Translations under genes and position numbers: made by a program
Shown here: in pieces, positions 9,483 through 19,543 of the stretch
Position numbering within the stretch: the stretch's first letter is position 1
How the letters are laid out: every line of letters starts with the position of its first letter
Assembly: GCA_030038995.1 (NCBI GenBank)
Contig: JASHQS010000011.1
Span: 1 to 61,541 of the forward strand
Length of the DNA: 61,541 nucleotides
From: Xanthobacteraceae bacterium
GTDB taxonomy: Bacteria; Pseudomonadota; Alphaproteobacteria; Rhizobiales; Xanthobacteraceae
Direction of reading: 5' to 3'
The notes under the pieces: model-generated
Databases searched by the model: none
The model's input: only the letters and a program-made list of their open reading frames with translations
Told to the model about the DNA's origin: nothing

Positions 9483-10217
9483 CTAGTCTCCGCCCACTGC
9501 TGCCGCCAACGCCGCCGCTGCGGCGCGATCGGCAAAGCAAGAAACCTCGCCGGTGGAATGCAGGTGCGTCGCCGGCAGCGCCGGATCTTCCCGGCAGAGC
9601 CGCGACAGCGCCGCGCGCTTACGCTCGCCGACCACCAGGAAAATCGTCATGGCGCTGCTCGCCAGCGCCGGGTAGGTCAAGCTGACGCGATCGAGCGCGC
9701 CCTGCCCGCTTACGGGCACGGCCCAGCGCTTGGTCTCGGCCAAGGCGGGACTGTTCGCAAACAACGAGGCGATGTGGCCGTCCTCGCCAAGCCCGAGCAG
9801 CGTCAGATGAAACAGCGGCCGGCCGGGCTCAAGCGCATCAGCACCGTAAAAGCGTTTGAGCGTTCGCTCGTATTCGGCCGCCGCTGCCGCCGCACTGCCT
9901 CGATCGACCGGCACAGCGTGAATGTTCTCCGCGGGAATCGGCACGTCCTGCAGCAGAGCCGCACGCGCCATGCGGAAATTGCTGCGCGGATCGTCTTGCG
10001 GGACGCAGCGCTCGTCGCCCCAGAAGCAATGCGTGCGCGCCCACGGCAGGCGGTCGCGGCGCGGAGCGGCGCCAAGGAGCTCGTAAAGCCGCCGCGGCGT
10101 CGTGCCGCCGGACAAGCACAACGCCGGTCGGCCCGGCTGCCCGCCGATACGCTCGACGATCCAGTCGGCAAGCCGCTCTGCCACTTCCTCGGGCGTGCCG
10201 AATACGGCGATCCTCAT
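9483..10217 (-). CDS. pgl: 6-phosphogluconolactonase
   Basis: Hydrolyses 6-phosphogluconolactone made by Zwf. The 244-residue product has the DevB/Pgl motifs LCLSGGTTPRRLYELL, FWGDERCVPQDDPRSNFRMA and LLGLGEDGHIASLF. ATG 10217 overlaps the zwf stop (ATGA), which decides it over an in-frame start at 10232. Confidence 0.95.
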   Translation of the reverse strand: MRIAVFGTPEEVAERLADWIVERIGGQPGRPALCLSGGTTPRRLYELLGAAPRRDRLPWARTHCFWGDERCVPQDDPRSNFRMARAALLQDVPIPAENIHAVPVDRGSAAAAAAEYERTLKRFYGADALEPGRPLFHLTLLGLGEDGHIASLFANSPALAETKRWAVPVSGQGALDRVSLTYPALASSAMTIFLVVGERKRAALSRLCREDPALPATHLHSTGEVSCFADRAAAAALAAAVGGD

Positions 10218-11764
10218 GCGATCGCCCGCCATTGCCGGTTACCGCGCGCCAAAAGGTCTTGCGCCTGCGCTGGCCCGTCGCCGCCGGCCGGATAGCTGCA
10301 CAGATCGCGGCCGTCCGCTTTGCCCCAGGCCGCCAGAACCGGATCGACCACGCGCCAGCCGGCCTCGATGTCGACGGCGCGCTGAAACAGCATCTGGTCG
10401 CCGATCATGCAGTCATAGATCAGCGTCTCGTAGCCGGTGCTCGGCGCGGCATCGAAATAGTCTGCGTATTTGAAGTTCATCCGCACGTTTTCGATGCGCA
10501 CGTCGGGTCCGGGAATCTTGGCGTTGAAATGCAGCGCCGCGCCTTCGTCGGGCTGGATGCGCAGCACCAGAAGGTTCTGCGCCAAGCTCTCGACCGGCAT
10601 GTCGCGGAACAAAGCGAGCGGCGCGCTGCGGAATTTTACCGCGATCTCGGTCTTGCGCGCGGCGAGCGCTTTTCCGGTGCGCAGATAGAACGGCACGCCG
10701 GCCCAGCGCCAATTGTCGATCAAAAGCCGCATGGCGACATAGGTTTCGGTGACGCTGTCGCCAGCCACGCCCGGCGCTTGGCGGTACGCCGGCACCGCCT
10801 TGCCCTTGACGCGGCCGGCAGCGTATTGCGCGCGCACCACGTCGGCCGCGATATCCGCTGCGCCGAGCGGGTGGATCGCCTCGATCGCCTTGAGCTTCTC
10901 GCTGCGCACCGCGCCCGCGTCGAAGCGGCTCGGCGGCTCCATGGCGGTCAGCGCCAAAAGCTGGAACAGGTGATTGGGCACCATGTCGCGCAATGCGCCG
11001 GTGCGGTCGTAGAGCTTGCCGCGATTCTCCACCGATACGGTTTCGGCAACGGTAATCTGCACATGGTCGATGTGCTCGCGATTCCAGATCGGCTCGAACA
11101 TGCCGTTGGCAAAGCGCAGCACCATGATGTTCTGTACCGTCTCTTTGCCGAGATAATGGTCGATGCGGAAGATCTGGTTTTCGGCAAAGCAGCGCCGCAG
11201 CTCCCTGTTCAACGCGCACGCCGACTCAAGATCGAAGCCGAACGGCTTTTCCACGATGAGCCGCCGCCACGATCCGTCCGGTTCCCCGGCCAGGCCGGCG
11301 GCACCGAGATGGCACGCCACCGGGGCGAACAGATTCGGCGGCGTCGCCAGATAGAACAAGCCATTGTCGCGGGTGCCGCTATTGCGGGCGGCCTCGCCCA
11401 GCCGGGTTTTCAGCCGGTCGTAGGTCGCCGGATCGTCGAAATCGCCAGGCACGTAGTGGCAGCGCCCGATCAGGTCGTCGAGCGTGCCGGCGGCGACGTC
11501 GTCGGTCGCGAATTGCCGCAGCGCGTCGGCCATTTGCCGGCGAAATTCGTCGTCGGCGATGGCCGAGCGCGCGACGCCGATGACGGCGAAGTTTTCCGGC
11601 AACAGCTTTCCGGCGGCGAGATTGTAGAGCGCGGGCAGCAACAGCCGCTTGGTCAAATCGCCGGCGGCGCCGAAAATGACGAAGGCGCACGGGTCGGCGG
11701 CGCGCAGCTTGCGGCCGGCGCCAACGGCGGCATGGGGGGCGAGACTCGGCGCCGCAACGTCCAT
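10214..11764 (-). CDS. zwf: Glucose-6-phosphate 1-dehydrogenase
   Basis: First oxidative step of the pentose-phosphate pathway. The 516-residue product has the nucleotide-binding FGAAGDLTKRLLLPALY near residue 33. It also has EKPFGFDLESA and the catalytic signature RIDHYLGKETVQN. The frame is open upstream through gnd in another frame, but ATG 11764 lies 2 bp after the gnd stop and fits the family. It overlaps pgl by ATGA. Confidence 0.97.
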   Translation of the reverse strand: MDVAAPSLAPHAAVGAGRKLRAADPCAFVIFGAAGDLTKRLLLPALYNLAAGKLLPENFAVIGVARSAIADDEFRRQMADALRQFATDDVAAGTLDDLIGRCHYVPGDFDDPATYDRLKTRLGEAARNSGTRDNGLFYLATPPNLFAPVACHLGAAGLAGEPDGSWRRLIVEKPFGFDLESACALNRELRRCFAENQIFRIDHYLGKETVQNIMVLRFANGMFEPIWNREHIDHVQITVAETVSVENRGKLYDRTGALRDMVPNHLFQLLALTAMEPPSRFDAGAVRSEKLKAIEAIHPLGAADIAADVVRAQYAAGRVKGKAVPAYRQAPGVAGDSVTETYVAMRLLIDNWRWAGVPFYLRTGKALAARKTEIAVKFRSAPLALFRDMPVESLAQNLLVLRIQPDEGAALHFNAKIPGPDVRIENVRMNFKYADYFDAAPSTGYETLIYDCMIGDQMLFQRAVDIEAGWRVVDPVLAAWGKADGRDLCSYPAGGDGPAQAQDLLARGNRQWRAIA

Positions 11765-11766
11765 GG

Positions 11767-12747
11767 TCAGGAGCTCTTGGTTTCGATGTGGCCGCCGAAT
11801 TCCTTGCGCATGGCCGAGAGCAGCCGGTCGGCGAAGCCGTGATCGTCGCGCGAGCGAAACCGCGCATAGAGCGCGGCCGACAGCACCGTCGCCGGCACCG
11901 CCTGCTCGATCGCCGTATTCACGGTCCAGCGGCCTTCGCCCGAATCGGCGACGACGCCGGTGAATGCTTCGAGCTTCGGATCGCCGGCGAGCGCAAGCGA
12001 CGTGAGATCCAGGAGCCACGACGCGATCACGCTGCCGCGCCGCCAGACTTCGGCGATGTCGGCAACGTCGAGCTCGTAGCGCTCGTCCTGCGGCCGTGCA
12101 TTCGAATTGGCGCGCTCGAGGATGGCAAAACCTTCCGCATAGGCCTGCATCAGCCCGTACTCGATGCCGTTGTGGACCATCTTGACGAAATGGCCGGCGC
12201 CGTTCGGCCCGCAATGCATGTAGCCGCGCTCCGGCCGCGGATCGCGGCCGTCGCGTCCGGCGGTGCGCTCGATATTGCCGAGGCCGGGCGCCAGCGCGGA
12301 AAAGATCGGGTCGAGATGATCGACGATCGCCTTGTCGCCGCCGATCATCAGGCAGTAGCCGCGCTCGCGTCCCCAGACGCCGCCGCTGGTGCCGACATCG
12401 ACGTAATGGATGCCCTTGGGCTTGAGCGCGCCGGCGCGGCGCACGTCGTCCTTGTAGAACGAGTTGCCGCCGTCGATCACGATATCGCCGGCCTTGAGCA
12501 CGTCGCCAAGCCCGGTGACCGCCTCGTCGGTCACCTTGCCGGCCGGCAGCATCAGCCACACCGCGCGCGGGGCGGTCAGCTTCGCGGCGAGATCGCCGAG
12601 GTTTTTGCTGCCGGTCGCGCCCTTGCCGGCGAGCGCGGCGACCGTATCGGCGCTCTTGTCAAAGACGACGCAGGAATGGCCGTGCTGCATCAGCCGCTGC
12701 ACGATATTGCCGCCCATGCGGCCGAGACCCACCATGCCGAGCTGCAT
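11767..12747 (-). CDS. gnd: 6-phosphogluconate dehydrogenase, short (NAD-type) form
   Basis: Oxidative decarboxylation of 6-phosphogluconate to ribulose 5-phosphate. The 326 residues match the short GndA/YqeC class rather than the approximately 470-residue classical enzyme. Motifs are [17 protein letters not shown] (Rossmann), [25 protein letters not shown] and the catalytic [18 protein letters not shown]. After the nucleotide loop the residue pattern VFDKS resembles NAD-preferring members; cofactor use is inference. It sits 9 bp after the tal-pgi stop. Confidence 0.93.
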   Translation of the reverse strand: MQLGMVGLGRMGGNIVQRLMQHGHSCVVFDKSADTVAALAGKGATGSKNLGDLAAKLTAPRAVWLMLPAGKVTDEAVTGLGDVLKAGDIVIDGGNSFYKDDVRRAGALKPKGIHYVDVGTSGGVWGRERGYCLMIGGDKAIVDHLDPIFSALAPGLGNIERTAGRDGRDPRPERGYMHCGPNGAGHFVKMVHNGIEYGLMQAYAEGFAILERANSNARPQDERYELDVADIAEVWRRGSVIASWLLDLTSLALAGDPKLEAFTGVVADSGEGRWTVNTAIEQAVPATVLSAALYARFRSRDDHGFADRLLSAMRKEFGGHIETKSS

Positions 12748-12756
12748 GCGACGACC

Positions 12757-15609
12757 TCATCGTAATGCGAGCCGCGCCGCCGCGGTGAGCGCGGCGAGGC
12801 CTGAATCAAGATCGGCCGCGAGATGCGCGCGCAACACGCGGCGGCCGCGCTCGGCCAGCACGCGGAAATCGCCGCGCGCTTGCGCGGCCTCAATCACGCC
12901 GAAGCTCGCCTTGCGGCCGGGAATTCGCACGTCGGCTGCCGCATCGGCGGTAATCTGCAGAAACACGCCGGAATTCGGCCCGCCTTTGTAGGCCTGTCCG
13001 GTCGAATGCAGAAAGCGCGGCCCGAATTGCAGGCAAGTGGCGACGCGCTTTTTGTCACGCACCGCGGTGCGCAAGTCCTGCAGCGCGCGCCAATGCGCGG
13101 CGTTGCGCTCGATGAAGGCGAGGACGCCGAAATAGTCGCCGTCGTGGATGCGCGCGAAGTGGGCGCCGAGCCAGCTTTCCAGCGTGGCGTCGGCACCGGC
13201 CTGGCGCAGCGCGGCGGCGTTGCGCTCGTCGGTGTAGAGCGCAATGCCGTTAGCGCGGAATACCGGCTTGGCGGCGGCAAGCGCGCCGGTTTTCTCGTAC
13301 GCCTCGGTCAGCTCGCGCGCCGCGGCCTTGCTCGCCTCGACGTCGGGCTGGTCGAACGGATCGATGCCGATCAGCGCGCCGGCCACCGCGGTCGCGATCT
13401 CGAAGCGGAAGAACTCCTGGGCGATGCGTTCGGGGAAGGCGAGCCCGATCCGCACTACCGGCTGGCCCGCACGTTCGAGCGCGTCGATCGCCGCATCCTG
13501 CGCGGCATCGGCGCCGCCTGCGTCGCGCACATAGATGAACAGCCGATGCGCATCGTAGGCCGACGGCTTGCCCAAAATTTCGCCGCCGATCGGGATCACG
13601 CCCTTGCCGTGTTTGCCGGTGGATTCCGCCAACATTTGCTCGGTCCAGGCGCCGAACGAGGCGAGCGACGGCGAGGCGGCGACCGTCACCTTGTCGCGGC
13701 CATGCCGCGCCGCCACACCGATGACGAGGCCGAGCTCGACGCCCGGATTTTGCGCCGGCGGCACGTCGTCGCCGCAGGAGCGCGCCATGACACGGGCGGA
13801 TTCGAGAAAGGCCCGGACATCGCGTCCCATGACGGCAAGCGGCACCATGCCGAACGCCGAAAGCACCGAATAGCGCCCGCCGATGCTCGGCACGCCGTGA
13901 AACACGCGGTGAAAGCCGCGTTGGCCCGCGACCTTTTCCAGCGGCGAGCCGGGATCGGTGACGGCGACAAAATGACGGCCGGCCTCGGTACGGCCGACCG
14001 CGGCTGCGGCCTTGTCGAAAAAATAATCCATCAGCACGTTCGGCTCGAGCGTGGTGCCGGATTTGCTGGAGACGATGAACAGCGTGCGCGCCAGATCGAT
14101 TTTTTGTTCGAAATCCTTGATCTGCGCGGGGTCGGTGGAATCGAGAACATGCAGACTGGGCAAGCCGGGCGCGGAGCCGAGACTCGCGGCCAAGACATCC
14201 GGACCGAGGCTCGAGCCGCCCATGCCGAGCAGGAGCGCGTCCTTGAACGACCGCGCCCGCACTTCCTCGGCAAACTCGGTCAGGCTCGGCAGGTCGCGCA
14301 ATTGCGCATCGATGACGTCGAGCCAGCCGAGCCAATCGTTCTCGTCGCGGCCGGTCCACAGCGAAGCGTCTTCGTTCCACAGCCGGCGGATGTTGCCTTG
14401 CGAACGCCAACCCTCAGCCGCTTTGCCGACTTCGCTCTTCAGCGGCTCCGGCAGCGACGCCTTTTGGCTGTTGTGCGCCGGACCCAAGATGCGCCGGCGC
14501 TTGTCGGCGAGCACGCCGTTGAGCTTGTCGAAGGCGTCGCTGAACAGTGTGACGCCATCGGTCACGAGTTTGGTGGTTATGGCGTCGAGAGAGATGCCGG
14601 CGCGCTCGAGCGCCGCGAGCGTCGCTTCGGCGCGCTCGACGTCGGCGGTCAAGGATGCGCGCACGCTGCCATGGTCGCGGAACGCGTCCATGGTGTGTTC
14701 CGGCATGGTGTTGACGGTGTCGGGCCCGATCAGTTCGTCGACATAGAGCACGTCGCTGTAGGCGGGATTTTTGGTGCCGGTCGACGCCCACAACAGCCGC
14801 TGCGGCCGCGCGCCGAGTTTTTGCAGGCGCTCCCAGCGCGAGCCGGCAAAACGCTGCTGCCAACGCCGGTAGGCGAGCTTGGCGTTGGCGACCGCGACCT
14901 TGCCGCGCCGGCCAAGGAGCGCCGTCCGTTCTGTTTCGCTCGTCGCGTGGGCCGCGGCATCGTCGAGCAGCTTGTCGGCGGCGGTGTCGATGCGGCTGAC
15001 GAAAAAGCTCGCGACGCTGGCAATGCGGTCGATCGGCGCGGCCTTGACGACGCGCTCTTCCAGCGCTGCAAGATAGGCTTCGACCACCTCCTCGTAGACG
15101 GCTTGCGAGAACAACAGCGTGATGTTGACGTTGATGCCTTCGGCGAGCAGGTCGCGGATCGCCGGGATGCCGGGCGCGGTCGCCGGCACCTTGATGAAGA
15201 TGTTCTCGCGCTGCACCTCGGTCCACAGCCGCCGCGCCTCCGCCATGGTGGCGGCGCTGTCCATCGCCAGATACGGCGACACCTCGATGCTGACGAAGCC
15301 GTGCCGGCCGTCGGTGCGGTCGTAGAGCGGGCGCAGCATGTCGGCGGCGGCAGCGATGTCCGCCGTCGCCAGCCGCTCGTAGATGGCGTTGACCGGCATG
15401 CTGCCGTCGCCGACCAGGGGCGCGATCGCCGAATCATAGGCGTCCGATTCGCCCATCGCCTTTTCGAAGATCGACGGGTTGGCGGTGATGCCGGCGAGAC
15501 CGTCGGCGTCGATCAAGTGCTGCAAGTGCCCGTCGTTGATGATCTCGCGCGACAGGAAATCGAGCCAGACCGCCTGGCCGTGTTCCGCGAGCGCCCGCAA
15601 CCGATTCAT
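12757..15609 (-). CDS. tal-pgi: Bifunctional transaldolase / glucose-6-phosphate isomerase
   Basis: A 950-residue fusion. Residues 1 to about 370 are transaldolase, with ITANPSIFEKAMG, the Schiff-base lysine segment NIFIKVPATAPGI and NVNITLLFS. From about residue 400 the protein is phosphoglucose isomerase, with LLLGMGGSSLGPDV, VSSKSGTTLEPN and GGRYSVLSAFG. The two activities link the sugar-phosphate pool to glucose 6-phosphate next to zwf. ATG 15609 overlaps the tkt stop (ATGA), deciding it over MEQP at 15621. Fusions of this kind are known in alphaproteobacteria and actinobacteria. Confidence 0.96.
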   Translation of the reverse strand: MNRLRALAEHGQAVWLDFLSREIINDGHLQHLIDADGLAGITANPSIFEKAMGESDAYDSAIAPLVGDGSMPVNAIYERLATADIAAAADMLRPLYDRTDGRHGFVSIEVSPYLAMDSAATMAEARRLWTEVQRENIFIKVPATAPGIPAIRDLLAEGINVNITLLFSQAVYEEVVEAYLAALEERVVKAAPIDRIASVASFFVSRIDTAADKLLDDAAAHATSETERTALLGRRGKVAVANAKLAYRRWQQRFAGSRWERLQKLGARPQRLLWASTGTKNPAYSDVLYVDELIGPDTVNTMPEHTMDAFRDHGSVRASLTADVERAEATLAALERAGISLDAITTKLVTDGVTLFSDAFDKLNGVLADKRRRILGPAHNSQKASLPEPLKSEVGKAAEGWRSQGNIRRLWNEDASLWTGRDENDWLGWLDVIDAQLRDLPSLTEFAEEVRARSFKDALLLGMGGSSLGPDVLAASLGSAPGLPSLHVLDSTDPAQIKDFEQKIDLARTLFIVSSKSGTTLEPNVLMDYFFDKAAAAVGRTEAGRHFVAVTDPGSPLEKVAGQRGFHRVFHGVPSIGGRYSVLSAFGMVPLAVMGRDVRAFLESARVMARSCGDDVPPAQNPGVELGLVIGVAARHGRDKVTVAASPSLASFGAWTEQMLAESTGKHGKGVIPIGGEILGKPSAYDAHRLFIYVRDAGGADAAQDAAIDALERAGQPVVRIGLAFPERIAQEFFRFEIATAVAGALIGIDPFDQPDVEASKAAARELTEAYEKTGALAAAKPVFRANGIALYTDERNAAALRQAGADATLESWLGAHFARIHDGDYFGVLAFIERNAAHWRALQDLRTAVRDKKRVATCLQFGPRFLHSTGQAYKGGPNSGVFLQITADAAADVRIPGRKASFGVIEAAQARGDFRVLAERGRRVLRAHLAADLDSGLAALTAAARLALR

Positions 15610-17744
15610 GGGTTGTTCCATTTCGCAATCTGCTCCTTGGCGACCGCGGCGATGTGCTCCGCGGTGAAGCCGAAGGCTTTCATGACGTCGTTGAGCGGCG
15701 CCGAGGCGCCGAACCGATGCATGCCCAAAACGGCGCCGTCCGCCCCCGCGTAGCGCTCCCAACCGCGGCTGGCGCCGGCCTCGACCGCGACCCGCGCCTT
15801 GACGGCCTTGGGCAGAACACTTTCGCGATACGCTTCGTCCTGGCCGTCGAACAGCTCCCATGACGGCAGGCTGACGACGCGCGCCGCGATGCTTTCCTTC
15901 GCCAGCATCTCGGCCGCCGCCAAACAGGGAGCGACTTCACTGCCGGTGCCGATCAAAATCACGTCGGGCCGCCCGCCCGAGCCGCCCGGGCCGCCCCGGC
16001 CGTCCGGTGGGTCGGCCAAAACATAGCCGCCGCGCGCCAAGCCGGCGGCCGAACCGTAGCGGCTGCGGTCGAGCGTGGGAAGCGGCTGGCGGCTGAGCGC
16101 AAGCAGCACCGGCTTCTTCAGCCTAATGAGCACCCGCCAGGCTTCGATCACCTCGTTGGCATCGGCCGGCCGGATGACGACGAGGCCGGGCACCGCGCGC
16201 AGCCCGATCAGTTGCTCGATCGGCTGATGGGTCGGGCCGTCCTCGCCGAGTCCGATGGAATCGTGGGTGAACACGTAGATGACCGGCAGCCCCATCAGCG
16301 CGGCAAGCCGCATCGGCGGCCGCATGTAATCGGAAAAGATCAGAAAGCTCGAGCCGAACGGCCGCAAGCCGTCGAGCGCGAGCCCATTGAGCACCGCGCC
16401 CATGGCGTGCTCGCGAATGCCGAAATTCAGATTACGGCCGGCGGTTTCGGCGGGCTCGAAATTGCCGGCGGATTCGAATTTCAGCGGCGTCTTGGTCGAG
16501 GTGCCGAGGTCGGCGGCGCCGCCGATCAGCCATGGATAATTCTGCGCAATCGCGTTGAGCACTTGGCCCGAGGACACGCGCGTCGCGACACCCTTCGCGT
16601 CCGGCGCAAAGCGCGGCAGGTTGTCGTCCCAGCGCGGCGGCGGCTCGCCGGCCTGGATCGCTTTCAGCCGCGCGCCGAGCTCCGGAAAAGTGCGGCAATA
16701 TTCGGCGAACTTTTCGTTCCATTGCCGATGCAGGTTGCGGCCGCGCTCGCCGATGCCCGCAGCAAAATGTCCATAGACGCCGTCGGGCACCAGGAACTGC
16801 GCGTCTTCGGGCCAGCCGTAATTGCGCTTGGTCAATCTCACCTCCTCCTCGCCGAGCGGCTCGCCGTGGGCGGCGCTGGTGTCCTGCTTGTGCGGCGCGC
16901 CGTAGGCGATGTGGCTGTCGACGATGACGAGCGTCGGCCGGTCGCTCTTCTTGCCGAACTGCACCAAAGCTTCCTCGACCGCGTCGGTGTCGTTGGCGTC
17001 GGCGACGTGGATCACGTTCCAGCGATAGGCGCGAAACCGCGCGGCGACGTTCTCGCTGAAGGTGATCTCGGTCGAGCCGTCGATGGTGATGTGATTGTTG
17101 TCGTAGATCCAGCACAGGTTCGATAGCTGCAAATGTCCGGCGAGCGAGGCCGCCTCGCTGGCGACGCCTTCCATCAGATCGCCGTCGCTGCAGAACGTGT
17201 AAACTTTGAAATCGAACAGGCAAAAATCCGGCCGGTTGAACCGGCTCGCGAGCCACCGCCCGCCGATCGCCATGCCGACGCTGTTGCCGCAGCCCTGGCC
17301 CAACGGCCCGGTCGTCGTTTCCACGCCCGGCGTCAAACCATGCTCGGGATGGCCGGGACAGCGGCTGCCGAGCTGGCGGAAGCGCCGGATGTCGTCGAGG
17401 CTGACGGCAGGCCGGCCGGGCTCGTCCGGGTCGGCGACGCGCGCCAGATGCAACAGCGCGTAAAGCAGCATCGAGGCGTGGCCGTTCGACAGCACGAAGC
17501 GGTCGCGATTGAACCAGCGCGGATCATCGCAATCGAACCGCAGCGCGCGCTGCCAGAGCGTATAGGCGACAGGCGCCAGCGCCATCGGCGTGCCGGGATG
17601 GCCGGAATTCGCCTTTTGCACCGCGTCCATGGCCAGCGTGCGGATGGTGTTGATGCACAAAAGGTCGGCGCGGGCGGACAATTCGGCGGGGCCGTGAGCG
17701 AGCGCCCGCGATTGCTCGCGTTTACCGGATTCCGTTGTGGTCAT
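15606..17744 (-). CDS. tkt: Transketolase
   Basis: Thiamine-diphosphate enzyme of the non-oxidative pentose-phosphate branch. The 712-residue product has SGHPGTPMALAPVAY, RFVLSNGHASMLLYALLHL, GPLGQGCGNSVGMA, the ThDP-binding CSDGDLMEG...DNNHITIDG and TPTHQP-like GEDGPTHQPIEQL. A Gly/Pro-rich stretch GRGGPGGSGGRPD near residue 610 is a local insertion in the C-terminal domain. ATG 17744 has a strong GGAGGGGG about 8 bases upstream. First gene of the operon that runs to gntK. Confidence 0.96.
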   Translation of the reverse strand: MTTTESGKREQSRALAHGPAELSARADLLCINTIRTLAMDAVQKANSGHPGTPMALAPVAYTLWQRALRFDCDDPRWFNRDRFVLSNGHASMLLYALLHLARVADPDEPGRPAVSLDDIRRFRQLGSRCPGHPEHGLTPGVETTTGPLGQGCGNSVGMAIGGRWLASRFNRPDFCLFDFKVYTFCSDGDLMEGVASEAASLAGHLQLSNLCWIYDNNHITIDGSTEITFSENVAARFRAYRWNVIHVADANDTDAVEEALVQFGKKSDRPTLVIVDSHIAYGAPHKQDTSAAHGEPLGEEEVRLTKRNYGWPEDAQFLVPDGVYGHFAAGIGERGRNLHRQWNEKFAEYCRTFPELGARLKAIQAGEPPPRWDDNLPRFAPDAKGVATRVSSGQVLNAIAQNYPWLIGGAADLGTSTKTPLKFESAGNFEPAETAGRNLNFGIREHAMGAVLNGLALDGLRPFGSSFLIFSDYMRPPMRLAALMGLPVIYVFTHDSIGLGEDGPTHQPIEQLIGLRAVPGLVVIRPADANEVIEAWRVLIRLKKPVLLALSRQPLPTLDRSRYGSAAGLARGGYVLADPPDGRGGPGGSGGRPDVILIGTGSEVAPCLAAAEMLAKESIAARVVSLPSWELFDGQDEAYRESVLPKAVKARVAVEAGASRGWERYAGADGAVLGMHRFGASAPLNDVMKAFGFTAEHIAAVAKEQIAKWNNP

Positions 17745-17960
17745 GCCAAAACCCCCTCCGCAGGAGCTGGGTGGAACACCCTTCGCATCAACTCGCGGCG
17801 CGCCGCCGAAGTTCCGAAAATCCGGTGAACAGCGCCCGATCGCCGGCCGCGGCGGGGACGCGCCCGCCACCGCCCGCTATAATGGCCGATATGCGAGAAA
17901 GCGGCAGGCGAGCAACAAAATTTCCCGCCGTCGGCCCGGCTGCGATGGACCGTTATTCCC

Positions 17961-19301
17961 ATGCGTAGACGCGCGGTTGCCGTCATCCTGGCCGTTGCGG
18001 CGGTTTTTTTCGGCTGGTTCACGCCGCCGGCGCAGGCGGCGGGCCGCGCGGTCGTGCTCGACATCGACGGCGCCATCGAGCCGGCCATGGCCGATTATGT
18101 GGTGCGCGAGATCGACGCGGCCGCCGCTTCCGGCGACACCGGGCTCGTCGTGCTGCGCATGAACACGCCGGGCGGGCTCGACACCTCGATGCGGCAGATC
18201 ATTCGCGCGATCCTCGCTTCGCCGGTACCGGTCGCGACCTTCGTGGCGCCGAGCGGCGCCCGCGCCGCCAGCGCCGGCACCTACATCGCCTATGCGAGCG
18301 CCGTCGCCGCCATGGCGCCCGGCACCAATATCGGCGCCGCCACGCCGGTGCAGATCGGCGGCGGCTCGCTGTTTCCCGGCGGCTCGGCGCAAAAGCAGCA
18401 AGGCAAGAACGCCGGCGCGCAGGACACCGAAACGCGCAAGATCATCAACGACGCGGTCGCCTATATCCAGAGCCTCGCCGCGCTCAATCACCGCAACGCC
18501 GATTGGGCCGCCGATGCGGTGCGCTCGGCCGTCAGCCTGCCGGCGTCCGAAGCCTTGTCGATGCACGTGATCGATGCGATTGCGAAGGACGTGCCGGACC
18601 TGCTGCATCAAATTGACGGCCGCACCGTCACGGTCAACGGCAAGCCGTTCAAGCTCGCCACCGCGGGGCTCACCGTCGTCAACGTGCCGCCCGACTGGCG
18701 CACCGAGCTGTTGCAGCTCGTCACCGATCCGAACGTCGCCTTCATCCTGATGCTGATCGGCGTCTACGGCCTCATTCTGGAATTCTTCAATCCGGGCGCG
18801 GTGGCGCCGGGCCTGATCGGCGCGATTTCGCTCATGATCGCGCTCTACGCCCTCGCCTTCATCCCGGTCAACTACGCCGGCGCGGCCCTGGTGATCGTCG
18901 GCATCGGCCTGATGCTGGCCGAAGTCCATATCGGCGCCTTCGGCACGCTCGGCGTCGGCGGCATCGCCGCCTTCGTGATCGGCGCGCTGATGATGTTTCC
19001 GGCGCGCACGCCGGGCTTCGCACTGTCCTACGCGGTGGTGATCGGCGCCGCGATCGGCAGCGCCGCGCTCATTCTGCTGGCGCTCGGCGCGCTCATTCAC
19101 TCGCGCACGCGGCCGGTCGTGACCGGCAGCGAAGCGCTGATCGGCGCCGAGGGCGAAGCGGTGTTTTGGGAAGGCGAAGAGGGCCGCGTGCGCATCAAGG
19201 GCGAAATCTGGCGCGCCCGCGCCGACGCGCCGCTCAAAGCCGGCACTCCCGTCAAGGTCATCCGCCGCGACGGCCTGGTTCTGCTGGTGCAATCGATATG
19301 A
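17961..19301 (+). CDS. NfeD-family membrane serine protease
   Basis: Long-form NfeD (stomatin-operon partner), 446 residues. A signal peptide (residues 1-27, ending AQA) is followed by a ClpP-like protease domain with MNTPGGLDTSM and the probable catalytic Ser104 in ARAASAGTYIA. A lysine in ETRKIINDAVAY is the expected partner. About four membrane helices (residues about 245-370) and a C-terminal OB-fold (EGEAVFWEGEEGRVRIKGEIW) complete the protein. The next gene encodes slipin, the usual partner, believed to be a substrate or membrane-raft organiser. A TATAAT is seen at 17878-17883, but no convincing -35. Confidence 0.92.
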   Translation: MRRRAVAVILAVAAVFFGWFTPPAQAAGRAVVLDIDGAIEPAMADYVVREIDAAAASGDTGLVVLRMNTPGGLDTSMRQIIRAILASPVPVATFVAPSGARAASAGTYIAYASAVAAMAPGTNIGAATPVQIGGGSLFPGGSAQKQQGKNAGAQDTETRKIINDAVAYIQSLAALNHRNADWAADAVRSAVSLPASEALSMHVIDAIAKDVPDLLHQIDGRTVTVNGKPFKLATAGLTVVNVPPDWRTELLQLVTDPNVAFILMLIGVYGLILEFFNPGAVAPGLIGAISLMIALYALAFIPVNYAGAALVIVGIGLMLAEVHIGAFGTLGVGGIAAFVIGALMMFPARTPGFALSYAVVIGAAIGSAALILLALGALIHSRTRPVVTGSEALIGAEGEAVFWEGEEGRVRIKGEIWRARADAPLKAGTPVKVIRRDGLVLLVQSI

Positions 19302-19321
19302 AAGGGCTGAATGCTGTTGGC

Positions 19322-19357
19322 GCGGTGGTAACACGCAATGCGGTGGTAACACGCAAT
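19322..19357. repeat. Two tandem 18-bp direct repeats
   Basis: GCGGTGGTAACACGCAAT occurs perfectly twice in a row (19322-19339 and 19340-19357), just after nfeD and before the family A repeat. It could be a slippage product or a pair of protein-binding sites; nothing decides between these. Confidence 0.9.
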
Positions 19358-19368
19358 AAGGACTGCTT

Positions 19369-19470
19369 CGTCATTCCGGATCGCCGCGCAGCGGCGAGTC
19401 CGGAATCCATAATCCCTGCGCTGGGATTATGGATTCCGGGTTCCGCGCTTCGCTCGGCCCCGGAATGACG
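19369..19470. repeat. Palindromic repeat family A, copy 2
   Basis: Same element as at 571-670 but in the opposite orientation: the arm GATCGCCGCGCAGCGGCGAGTC comes first and the CGCTTCGCTCGGCCC arm last. Lies between nfeD and slipin. Confidence 0.9.
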
Positions 19471-19543
19471 AATCAATCATCTGGATTCGGTATGATAGTG
19501 ATGCGTCGCGTTGCGGCCTAAAACGCCAGCAAGGAGCACCGCC

